DNA from: GCA-2737595 sp037138535
GTDB lineage: Bacteria > Actinomycetota > Actinomycetes > Nanopelagicales > Nanopelagicaceae
DNA length: 18,517 bases
Reading direction: 5' to 3'
NCBI GenBank assembly: GCA_037138535.1
Contig: JBAXIG010000032.1
Coordinates: 1 to 18,517, forward strand
Under the pieces are notes generated by a model. It worked only from the letters and a program-made list of their open reading frames with translations, made no database searches and was not told where the DNA came from. The stretch's first letter is position 1; each line of letters opens with the position of its first letter. Made by a program: the position numbers and the translations under genes. Of the stretch, positions 1 through 6,601 are shown in pieces.

Positions 1-990
1 AGAAATATCAACTTCACAAATGTTTGTTATACCGGCTGCAGATTCTGTGCATTTGCGCAACGTAAGACCGATGCGGATTCGTATCTTTTATCTATCGACG
101 AGATTAAATCGCGAGTTGAAGAAGCCTGGGCGTTAGGCGCCAACGAAGTCTGTATGCAAGCCGGTATCCACCCTGATCTTCCAGGTGATACTTACTTTGA
201 TGTGGCTCGTGCCGTGAAAGAAGTAGCACCAGAAATGCATATCCATGCATTTTCACCCATGGAAATTTTCAGTGGTTCTATCAAAATGGGTATCTCTTAT
301 CGCGAATGGCTCACGCAGGCCAAGGATGCTGGGCTAGGAACGATTCCAGGTACGGCTGCCGAAATTCTTGACGACGAGATTCGTTGGATTCTCACCAAGG
401 GAAAATTGCCAGCAAAGGCATGGCTCGAAATTGTCCGTGAAGCACATCTACTCGGAATCAAGTCATCGGCCACCATGATGTATGGCCACGTGGATAATGA
501 ATCTCACTGGTATGACCACATGATCACGATTAGAAATCTTCAAGACGAAACTGGCGGCTTCACGGAATTTGTCCCGCTTCCTTTTGTTCATTATTCATCA
601 CCGATATATCTCGCTGGCATCGCTCGACCAGGACCAACCATCCGTGAGAATAGGGTTGTCCACGCCATGGCGAGATTATTGCTAGCAGGCTCGATCAATA
701 ATATTCAATGCTCTTGGGTGAAACTTGGGCTCAACGGACCCGATGGAGTGCTCTCGCTTCTAGACGGCGGAGTCAACGACATCGGGGGCACTCTGATGGA
801 AGAGACCATTAGTCGGATGGCTGGAAGTACTAATGGATCTATGCGAACCGTAAAAGAACTTGAAGAGATCGCTCAGTTAGCGGGTCGTCCATCTCGCCCG
901 CGTACGACTATCTATGGCGAGGTCTCCGCTGAAAGAAAATCAGTTGCTGAGCTTGCCAATGCTCGGCAAATTTTTTCGGGTTCGATGTAG
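1..990 (+). CDS. fbiC: FO synthase, CofH part (partial, 5' end outside window)
   Basis: The reading frame is open from base 1 and ends at TAG 988-990, giving 329 visible residues without the true start. The first residues carry the radical-SAM cluster motif CYTGCRFC (cysteines at visible residues 9, 13 and 16) in the context NINFTNVCYTGCRFCAFAQ, which is typical of CofH. Later blocks IPGTAAEILDDE, TMMYGHVD, TGGFTEF, NIQCSWVKLG and GGTLMEETISRMAGS match the same family. CofH joins a tyrosine-derived 4-hydroxybenzyl radical to 5-amino-6-ribitylaminouracil; together with CofG this yields FO, the deazaflavin core of coenzyme F420. In Actinobacteria CofG and CofH are usually fused as FbiC, so this is probably the C-terminal half of fbiC, but the fusion cannot be seen here. 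MqnC/MqnE are related alternatives, less likely given these motifs. The end converges on nhaA with only 5 bp between the stop codons. Confidence 0.9.
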   Translation, partial: RNINFTNVCYTGCRFCAFAQRKTDADSYLLSIDEIKSRVEEAWALGANEVCMQAGIHPDLPGDTYFDVARAVKEVAPEMHIHAFSPMEIFSGSIKMGISYREWLTQAKDAGLGTIPGTAAEILDDEIRWILTKGKLPAKAWLEIVREAHLLGIKSSATMMYGHVDNESHWYDHMITIRNLQDETGGFTEFVPLPFVHYSSPIYLAGIARPGPTIRENRVVHAMARLLLAGSINNIQCSWVKLGLNGPDGVLSLLDGGVNDIGGTLMEETISRMAGSTNGSMRTVKELEEIAQLAGRPSRPRTTIYGEVSAERKSVAELANARQIFSGSM

Positions 991-995
991 CGTCC

Positions 996-2189
996 TTAAA
1001 CGTCATTCTGGGAGCGATGGTGGCGCCCGCGCACGATGAGTGCGAGAGTTGCCAGGAGTGAACTAAGAATCGCACCGAAGAGAAGCGCGCTAGCTGCACT
1101 GTTATAAGAAGAATTGGGTAATGAAATCTGGCTCACTAAGAGCGCGACGGAGAATCCAATTCCAGCAAGAATTCCAACTGCGGTGATATCCCACCAAGAA
1201 ATCTCTGAATTAAGTTCAGCTTTGGTGTATCGCGCGATAAGCCAGGCGCCACCCACGATTCCGATTGGTTTACCTACGACGCGGGCAATCACAATTGCTC
1301 GCGAAAGTGAATCGGTTGGTAGTGAAGTGAGTGAGTCCAAGTTGAATGAGATTCCGATAGCAGTGAACGCGAAGAGCGGGAGTGCGAATCCCACAGAGAG
1401 CGGTTGGAAGAAAGATTCTGCTTTCTCTACGCTGCTACGTTGCTCACCTGTTGCATGTGGGTTGGTCAATAACCCAATAGCGACGCCGGCAACTGTGGCA
1501 TGGATTCCGCTTCGGTACATCGCATACCAAGCGATCATCGCAAGTGGTACTCCGATCCAAGCGGGACACTTTCGTGTGTGTTGGAGAGTTCCATAGAGTG
1601 CCAATGCCACAATTGCAGCAAGCAATGCAACCCAAGAAATACTGGCGGAGTAGAAGAGCGCGATGATGATGATGGCGCCTAGATCATCTGCAATCGCAAG
1701 AGTCAGTAGGAATGCTCGAAGTGGTGATGGAATCCCGCGGCCGGCGACTGCTAGTAATGTCAAACAGAATGCCAGGTCGGTTGCGGTGGGAATCGCCCAT
1801 GCTGATCGGTGTTGGGGGCCGGCGAGCGCCACAAAAATCAGCGCAGGGACCAGCATTCCAATTGCAGCCGCAGAGATAGGAAGAAGTGCTGTACGAAGGG
1901 TGTGTAAACTTCCCGAAGTAAATTCGCGGCGTAACTCCAGCCCAGCCACTAAGAAGAAGATCGCTAGCACACCTTCAGAGGCCCACTCCGACACACTTAA
2001 GTTGAGCGCTGACACTCCAAAGTGCAAATCGAGAAACGAGTGATACCCATCGCGCAGATTGGAGTTTGCAGATATCAGAGCCGCAACCACTGCAATGAGG
2101 AGAAGTGAACCACCGACAGTTTCGCGCGCCAGGAAGCGGGTAACCCAACGCTGTTCCCGAAGTGAAGGCGTTTCGAAAAGTTTAGCCAT
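996..2189 (-). CDS. nhaA: Na+/H+ antiporter NhaA
   Basis: This 397-residue integral membrane protein has the hallmarks of NhaA. The segment IPTATDLAFCL contains Asp138 and LAIADDLGAIIIIALFY contains Asp168-Asp169, matching the E. coli Asp133 and Asp163-Asp164 ion-binding residues. GIHATVAGVAIGLL and VVGKPIGI (with the conserved lysine) follow at the usual places. About 11-12 hydrophobic segments are visible and the length is normal for the family (around 390-430). NhaA exchanges internal Na+ for external H+ across the cytoplasmic membrane and serves in pH and sodium homeostasis. The ATG start lies only 2 nt after the acs stop codon, so the gene is probably cotranscribed and translationally coupled with acs; an AAGG sits immediately before the ATG. 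Its 3' end faces fbiC with no room for a separate terminator. Confidence 0.95.
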   Translation of the reverse strand: MAKLFETPSLREQRWVTRFLARETVGGSLLLIAVVAALISANSNLRDGYHSFLDLHFGVSALNLSVSEWASEGVLAIFFLVAGLELRREFTSGSLHTLRTALLPISAAAIGMLVPALIFVALAGPQHRSAWAIPTATDLAFCLTLLAVAGRGIPSPLRAFLLTLAIADDLGAIIIIALFYSASISWVALLAAIVALALYGTLQHTRKCPAWIGVPLAMIAWYAMYRSGIHATVAGVAIGLLTNPHATGEQRSSVEKAESFFQPLSVGFALPLFAFTAIGISFNLDSLTSLPTDSLSRAIVIARVVGKPIGIVGGAWLIARYTKAELNSEISWWDITAVGILAGIGFSVALLVSQISLPNSSYNSAASALLFGAILSSLLATLALIVRGRHHRSQNDV

Positions 2190-2191
2190 CC

Positions 2192-4150
2192 TTAATCTTC
2201 GCTAGATGAATTCATACCCTGAGAAATCATTGCCATCACGTTCGGATCAGCAAGTGTGGTGGCATCTCCGACCGCACGGTGATCAGCTACGTCACGAAGC
2301 AAGCGGCGCATGATTTTTCCACTGCGAGTCTTAGGTAACTCTGCCACCACCAAGATCTGACGCGGACGTGCGATAGGGCCGATCTCCTTAGCCACGTGGG
2401 CCCGTAGCTCTTGCACGAGCTCTTCGCCGTTAGCGCCTTCGATACCGCCACGCAAAATAACGAACGCCACAATTCCTTGTCCAGTCATCTCATCGTTTGC
2501 ACCGACTACAGCAGCTTCAGCAACCATCACGTGCGAAACGAGAGCAGACTCAACTTCGGTAGTGGAGATGCGGTGACCAGAAATGTTCATGACGTCATCG
2601 ACTCGGCCAAGTAACCACATGGCGCCATCTTCATCGAGCTTGGCACCATCCCCGGCGAAGTAAATACCCTCGTACCGCGACCAATAGGTCTCTTTGTATC
2701 GTTCTGGCTCGCCCCAAATTCCACGGAGCATCGCCGGCCAAGGCTTATCGAGAATGAGATAGCCACCGTTTCCACGTTCCACCGGCACTGCATTGTCGTC
2801 AACGACCTTTGCGCTAATTCCAGGAAGTGGTCCCATCGCAGAACCCGGCTTCGTTGCGGTAACGCCAGGAAGCGGAGAAATCATCATGCCGCCAGTTTCT
2901 GTCTGCCACCAGGTGTCGATAATGGGGCACTTGTTCTTGCCGATTACTTCGCGATACCACATCCATGCTTCTGGATTGATGGGTTCGCCGACGGAACCGA
3001 GGAGGCGAAGTGAAGAAAGATCGTGCGACTGAGGAATATCGTCACCCCACTTCATCCATGTGCGGATCAGAGTAGGCGCGGTGTAAAGAATGGAAACGCG
3101 GTACTTCTCGATGATCTCCCACATGCGATGCTTACTAGGAGTATCCGGCGTTCCTTCGTACATTACCTGTGTAGCGCAATTAGTTAGCGGTCCGTAGACC
3201 ACGTATGAGTGTCCGGTGACCCAGCCAACATCTGCGGTACACCAGAAAACATCGGTCTCTGGTTTGAGGTCGAAGACCATCTTCGCCGTATACGCCACTT
3301 GTGTGATGTAACCACCAGTGGTGTGCAGGATTCCCTTAGGTTTTGCGGTGGTTCCGGACGTGTAAAGAATGAAGAGCGGATGCTCACTATCGTGTGCAAC
3401 TGCTACGTGTTCAGTACTTTGGCGAGAGACGAGCTCGTGCCACCACACATCGCGACCGCTCTCCCAGGCAACTTCTTGGCCGGTACGGCGCACGACAAGT
3501 ACGTTCTTAACGTTGTGTTGACCCTCGAGCGCTTCATCGACAGCTGGTTTCAGCGCGGCCGCAACGCCTTTGCGGAATCCACCGTCGGCGGTGATTACTA
3601 ATGTGGCATCTGCATCTTGAATGCGTGCAAGAAGTGCTTCTGACGAGAAGCCGCCAAAGACCACAGAGTGGAGCGCTCCAAGGCGGGCGCATGCCAGCAT
3701 GGCAATCGCAGCTTCCGGAATCATCGGCATGTAAATGGCGACGCGATCGCCCTTTTTGACCCCGAGCTCGATAAGCGCGTTTGTTGCTTGTTTCACCTCG
3801 GTGAGTAATTCTGCATAAGTAATAGTGCGAGTGTCACCGGGTTCACCTTCAAAGTGGAATGCCACGCGATTACCGCGGCCCGCATCTACATGTCGATCCA
3901 AGCAATTGACGGTGATATTGATTTCTCCGCCAATAAACCACTTGGCGAAGGGTAAGTCCCACTCAAGGACGGTGTGCCAAGGCTTGGCCCACTCGAGTTC
4001 GTGCGCTTGGCGTTCCCAGAAAGCGAGTCGGTCCGCTTCGGCTTCGTCGTAGAGCGAGGCTTTTCCGTTTGCCGCAGCCGCAAATGCGGCAGGGGGCGCG
4101 AAGGAGCGCGACTCGTAAGAGAGGCTGGAGAGGGTTTGTTCGTCAGACAC
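2192..4150 (-). CDS. acs: acetyl-CoA synthetase (AMP-forming)
   Basis: This 652-residue protein is full length for Acs, which converts acetate, ATP and CoA to acetyl-CoA, AMP and PPi in the cytoplasm. Visible are the phosphate loop YTSGTTAKPKG (263-273), the acetate-pocket motif WWQTETGG with Trp414, and the C-terminal PKTRSGKIMRR with catalytic Lys612, the residue acetylated by Pat-type enzymes in characterised homologues. The phosphate loop has TAKPKG rather than the commoner TGKPKG, a variant I recall from other actinobacterial Acs proteins. The start is GTG at 4150-4148 with a good Shine-Dalgarno AGGGAG (bases 4161-4156) 5 nt upstream. It is the first gene of a two-gene operon with nhaA and is divergent from the gene at 4247. 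Its product PPi is the substrate of the pyrophosphatase encoded at 6602-8890. Confidence 0.97.
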   Translation of the reverse strand: MSDEQTLSSLSYESRSFAPPAAFAAAANGKASLYDEAEADRLAFWERQAHELEWAKPWHTVLEWDLPFAKWFIGGEINITVNCLDRHVDAGRGNRVAFHFEGEPGDTRTITYAELLTEVKQATNALIELGVKKGDRVAIYMPMIPEAAIAMLACARLGALHSVVFGGFSSEALLARIQDADATLVITADGGFRKGVAAALKPAVDEALEGQHNVKNVLVVRRTGQEVAWESGRDVWWHELVSRQSTEHVAVAHDSEHPLFILYTSGTTAKPKGILHTTGGYITQVAYTAKMVFDLKPETDVFWCTADVGWVTGHSYVVYGPLTNCATQVMYEGTPDTPSKHRMWEIIEKYRVSILYTAPTLIRTWMKWGDDIPQSHDLSSLRLLGSVGEPINPEAWMWYREVIGKNKCPIIDTWWQTETGGMMISPLPGVTATKPGSAMGPLPGISAKVVDDNAVPVERGNGGYLILDKPWPAMLRGIWGEPERYKETYWSRYEGIYFAGDGAKLDEDGAMWLLGRVDDVMNISGHRISTTEVESALVSHVMVAEAAVVGANDEMTGQGIVAFVILRGGIEGANGEELVQELRAHVAKEIGPIARPRQILVVAELPKTRSGKIMRRLLRDVADHRAVGDATTLADPNVMAMISQGMNSSSED

Positions 4151-4194
4151 GTGAGCTCCCTGGAGGTTCCAAATGGTGGGTACTGCTTGGAGTC

Positions 4195-4200
4195 AGATTA
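4195..4200 (-). promoter_or_regulatory. candidate -10 box for acs-nhaA
   Basis: On the minus strand TAATCT fits the actinobacterial -10 consensus TANNNT and lies about 45 nt upstream of the acs GTG, leaving a leader with a proper Shine-Dalgarno site. No convincing -35 element is seen at the expected distance, so this is a weak call. Confidence 0.35.
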
Positions 4201-4234
4201 GTGGCTCGGGTGAGGGGAGTACCAGAGTCGGCTC

Positions 4235-4240
4235 TAGGCT
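4235..4240 (+). promoter_or_regulatory. -10 box of a leaderless promoter
   Basis: TAGGCT fits TANNNT and is followed by exactly 6 nt and then the GTG start at 4247. There is no Shine-Dalgarno sequence between it and the start, so transcription probably begins at or next to the GTG, producing a leaderless mRNA. The same hexamer and the same 6-nt spacing occur before the MFS-Tmk gene (12947-12952). Confidence 0.55.
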
Positions 4241-4246
4241 TACCGG

Positions 4247-4924
4247 GTGTCCATTACTCTCTCCATCGAATCTCTTCCCGGAATCGCGTCGGTGTTAAAA
4301 GAGGCACTGGCGACATTGGATCTCGTGCGCGGACACCGGGTGCACCGTCGACATAAAGGTGAATTTATCTCGGCGACCTGGGCAGCAAGTGCACGAGCAT
4401 TAGTCGATTTCACGGGTTGCTCAACTGCTGCCGCACTCTCGCTCATTGATGCGGCGGCCGGCGTAGGAATTGCTCGAGAGCCGCAACGTGCGCTAGCTGC
4501 GCTCCATGTGATTGCGACCAGTGAAGATTCCACTATGGAGCGTGGGACCCCGCGGCCAGAGGTCTCACCAGATCGATTGATTGCATTGAACGAAATTCTC
4601 GTCGCCGAAGGGTCCAGCGTTGTCGTGGCCGCACTCTTGATTGCTGAGGTGGAGAGTATGCCGCTCTTTGCTAGTCGAAATACTGAGGTCGCCCTTGTGG
4701 GTGCGCGAGCGCTTTTAATTGAACGTGGTGCAGATCCAGATGGCATCGCATCGCTGGAACGAGGTATCGCACTGCTAGGGAGTCCCTCATATCGACTAGC
4801 CCTTAAGCGTTACGAAGAGGGAACAGAAGAGGCACTGGTGAGTTGGCTTACTTACATTGCAAAAGCTATCGAAGTGGGTGCGCAATCTGCATTTGAAATC
4901 GCAGATACCATTCAGGATAGCTAG
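4247..4924 (+). CDS. conserved actinobacterial protein, possible degenerate Fic-fold protein
   Basis: This predicted soluble protein of 225 residues has no signal peptide or membrane segment and is rich in alanine-containing helices. I recall similar proteins beside acs and the Tad genes in Streptomyces and relatives, sometimes called Fic/DOC-like or 'oxidoreductase'. The N-terminal SLPGIASVLKEALATLDLVRGHR and the C-terminal VGARALLIERGADP resemble those proteins. The place where a Fic AMP-transferase would have HPFxDGNGR reads MPLFASRNTEVALVGAR (138-154): the catalytic histidine and the GNGR core are absent, so AMPylation activity is not expected. Start choice: GTG at 4247, because a TANNNT box lies 6 nt upstream (leaderless). 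The gene converges on the HAD phosphatase gene with 24 nt between stops. That this is a real gene is likely; the Fic relationship is inference from memory, and the function is unknown. Confidence 0.7.
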   Translation: MSITLSIESLPGIASVLKEALATLDLVRGHRVHRRHKGEFISATWAASARALVDFTGCSTAAALSLIDAAAGVGIAREPQRALAALHVIATSEDSTMERGTPRPEVSPDRLIALNEILVAEGSSVVVAALLIAEVESMPLFASRNTEVALVGARALLIERGADPDGIASLERGIALLGSPSYRLALKRYEEGTEEALVSWLTYIAKAIEVGAQSAFEIADTIQDS

Positions 4925-4948
4925 ACAAAGTAAACGGGGTACAGGTCA

Positions 4949-5854
4949 TTACGAAGTAGGGGTACGAACCTTTTTCTTACGCACCCCTTGTGCTACCGCA
5001 AGTATTCCCATAATTGCCACTCCAGCCCCAGCAATAACAAGTGATTTTTTTGGTACGGCTTCGAGTCGATCTTGAAGTGAGATTGGTTCCTTAAAGGTAA
5101 GAACTTTCCAGCCTTTTTCGATAGCCATTCGGCGCAATTCCTTGTCGGGATTGACGGCATGCGCTTTTCCAACGCACGAAAGCATCGGGACATCTGTCAT
5201 TGAGTCCGAATATGCAAAAGATTTTGCCAAGTCAATATTGTTCTCTGACGCAAATTGTATGATGGCATCTGCCTTAGCCTGGCCGAATGCGTAGTACTCA
5301 ATCTCTCCAGTATATTTTCCGTCTTCTGAATGCATGCGTGTTGCGATCACTGACTTGACTCCAAGCAGCGCGGCGATAGGTCGCACTACTTCTTCGCCGG
5401 AAGAAGAAACGATGACTACTTCATGCCCAGCGTCCTGATGATCTTCAATAAGATCGAGAGCTTCTTCAAAGATGATTGGCTCAATCAATTTATGAAGTGT
5501 GTCGTTAACGATCTCTTTCACATCATCTATCGGCCAGCCCGCCACCATCTCTGAGAGCTGCGCACGTAGTTTCTCGGTCTTATCTTGGTCGGCGCTGGAT
5601 AACGAGAAGAGCAATTGTGAATAAACACTTTTCAGTAAAGTTTTCTTTGACATAAGACCAGCACGCGCGAAAGGTGTAGCGAAGGCGAGCACTGAAGATC
5701 TAGCAATGATGGTTTTATCGAGGTCGAAGAAGGCGCCCTGGCGTGAAGTGGTTTCGCTCTCGACGGGTGACATGTAGTGATCGTAGACGGAGAACGTCGG
5801 TGTGTTGCGCGGAACGAAAGCTTTTACACGTGTCGCGAACTTGTCCACAGTCAT
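4949..5854 (-). CDS. HAD-IB family phosphatase with C-terminal membrane anchor
   Basis: This 301-residue protein has the HAD motifs in order. Motif I is FFDLDKT with nucleophile Asp44 and Asp46, motif II is VIVSSSGEEV around Ser150-152, motif III is Lys194 in AFGQAKADA, and motif IV is SDSMTDVPML with Asp217 and Asp221. The all-helical cap between motifs I and II places it in the SerB-like IB group, which hydrolyses small phosphorylated metabolites or phospholipid precursors; the substrate cannot be read from sequence. A single hydrophobic segment (about 272-292, SLVIAGAGVAIMGILAVAQGV) followed by RKKK suggests a tail anchor with the catalytic domain in the cytoplasm. ATG 5854 is preceded by only a weak GGTGA; Met28 (5773) is an alternative start and would remove a poorly conserved-looking N-terminus. 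Homologues sit beside the Tad locus in other actinobacteria (recollection). Confidence 0.88.
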   Translation of the reverse strand: MTVDKFATRVKAFVPRNTPTFSVYDHYMSPVESETTSRQGAFFDLDKTIIARSSVLAFATPFARAGLMSKKTLLKSVYSQLLFSLSSADQDKTEKLRAQLSEMVAGWPIDDVKEIVNDTLHKLIEPIIFEEALDLIEDHQDAGHEVVIVSSSGEEVVRPIAALLGVKSVIATRMHSEDGKYTGEIEYYAFGQAKADAIIQFASENNIDLAKSFAYSDSMTDVPMLSCVGKAHAVNPDKELRRMAIEKGWKVLTFKEPISLQDRLEAVPKKSLVIAGAGVAIMGILAVAQGVRKKKVRTPTS

Positions 5855-5888
5855 TTCACCAGCAGTTCACTTTCCCACTTCCAACGGG

Positions 5889-5894
5889 ATTATC
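5889..5894 (-). promoter_or_regulatory. candidate -10 box for the HAD phosphatase gene
   Basis: The minus-strand hexamer GATAAT differs from TATAAT at one base and lies about 35 nt upstream of the ATG at 5854. A minus-strand TTGACC lies farther upstream, but the spacer of about 22 nt is too long for a standard sigma-70 promoter. The pairing is uncertain. Confidence 0.35.
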
Positions 5895-5943
5895 TCTTCC
5901 ACTCCACGACGGGTGGGGTCAATCAATTCAGAAATGAGGAGAG

Positions 5944-6144
5944 ATGAGATCTCTTATTCCAACGAAAGTGCTGGCCCGTGCGAAAGGTGAGGATGGTTTT
6001 CTGCCATTCATCGCTTTCCTGGCGTTGGCTTCACCAGCCGTCTGCACGGTGGGCAGCGTGATCTATAAGCTGCTGACTTCGCCTACGGCACTTTCGTATC
6101 TCGATTTTGCTGTCACCAAGCTCTATCACTGGATCTTTCGGTGA
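5944..6144 (+). CDS. small membrane protein, possible DUF4244-like Tad-locus remnant
   Basis: This 66-residue protein has a polar, charged N-terminus (RAKGEDG), one hydrophobic segment of about 25 residues (FLPFIAFLALASPAVCTVGSVIY) and a short amphipathic tail (LLTSPTALSYLDFAVTKLYHW). The layout of a charged N-terminus, the EDG start of the hydrophobic helix and YKLLTSP resembles the small DUF4244 proteins in actinobacterial Tad pilus clusters, but identity cannot be established by eye. The start has GAGGAG only 2 nt upstream, unusually close, so translation might begin elsewhere, for example at GTG 5968. The gene overlaps the next one by 4 nt (GTGA), which argues for coupled translation and a real gene pair. 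No Tad ATPase or TadB/C gene is present in the window. Confidence 0.55.
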   Translation: MRSLIPTKVLARAKGEDGFLPFIAFLALASPAVCTVGSVIYKLLTSPTALSYLDFAVTKLYHWIFR

Positions 6145-6479
6145 GAGCCATTCGCATCGTCACCGCTCTCTCACTGGGGGTGCTCTCCCTTGCTGGCGGC
6201 GGCCTAGCAACTTCATGGGCGGTGAGTTATTCGCAGGCAAGTACGGCGATGCAAGAAGCGAGTGAGGCGATGACCCACCATCAAGCATTCGCCACCGTGG
6301 CTGCCGAAGTGCGCACCAACCTGCCCTCAGCCCGCTTAGTACGGTGCGGTGACGGCAAGATGGATGAGATCCATCTGATCGCCCCCACTCCTTGGCCGCA
6401 CCTCACCGGAGCCAATTTCCGGCTCAAAGCCGTGGCTATCAGGACAAATTGGACAGAATCCAGAGATTCCCACCGTTGA
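6141..6479 (+). CDS. small single-pass membrane or secreted protein, TadE-like
   Basis: This 112-residue protein starts at GTG 6141, overlapping the preceding stop in a GTGA. One N-terminal hydrophobic helix (about residues 5-29, ending TSWAVSYSQASTAM) is followed by an extracytoplasmic-looking domain with alanine-rich helix EVRTNLPSARLVRCGDG and a beta-type end (DEIHLIAPTPWPH, FRLKAVAIRT). TadE-like minor pilins have this plan: an N-terminal helix, then a small domain ending in V.V.A..P..L.A.A. This suggests a minor pilin or its remnant. The alternative is an unrelated exported protein. A GC-rich hairpin follows at 6499-6534. Function is not assigned with confidence. Confidence 0.55.
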   Translation: MRAIRIVTALSLGVLSLAGGGLATSWAVSYSQASTAMQEASEAMTHHQAFATVAAEVRTNLPSARLVRCGDGKMDEIHLIAPTPWPHLTGANFRLKAVAIRTNWTESRDSHR

Positions 6480-6498
6480 TATGGTGAAAGTGACTTCG

Positions 6499-6534
6499 CT
6501 GGGGGCTCTGCGCTGTACGGCGCAGGGTCCCCAG
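6499..6534 (+). terminator. GC-rich hairpin without T-tract, between the TadE-like gene and hppA
   Basis: Bases 6499-6513 pair with 6520-6534 (15 bp including two G-U pairs) around the loop TGTACG; the inner CTGCGC/GCGCAG and outer GGGG/CCCC blocks are perfect. No run of T follows, so it may be a weak or factor-assisted terminator, or a regulatory structure just upstream of the hppA promoter. Confidence 0.5.
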
Positions 6535-6539
6535 ACCCG

Positions 6540-6573
6540 TAGAATTCGGGAGTTCCCGCGCTGGTCACTGACC
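6540..6573 (+). promoter_or_regulatory. candidate hppA promoter and operator-like palindromes
   Basis: TAGAAT at 6540-6545 is a good -10 match, predicting a transcript start near 6552 and a leader of about 50 nt. No clear -35 is visible. Two short inverted repeats overlap the presumed start region: CGGGA-GT-TCCCG (6547-6558) and GGTCA-C-TGACC (6563-6573). They could bind a regulator but are short enough to occur by chance. Confidence 0.35.
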
Positions 6574-6601
6574 GCGCTTATCCCGACCCTATGGAGGACG
6601 T

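Noticed and set aside
3736..3756. GCGATCGC octamer and frequent CGATCG motifs scattered through the window
   Set aside because: Possibly a HIP1-like over-represented word, but a genome-wide count against a Markov model is needed and cannot be judged from this window.
4240..4746. A 168-codon minus-strand frame opposite the Fic-like gene
   Set aside because: Ser/Arg/Ala-rich with no motif. The plus-strand gene has a promoter-linked start and a remembered family resemblance, so the antisense frame is taken as a shadow.
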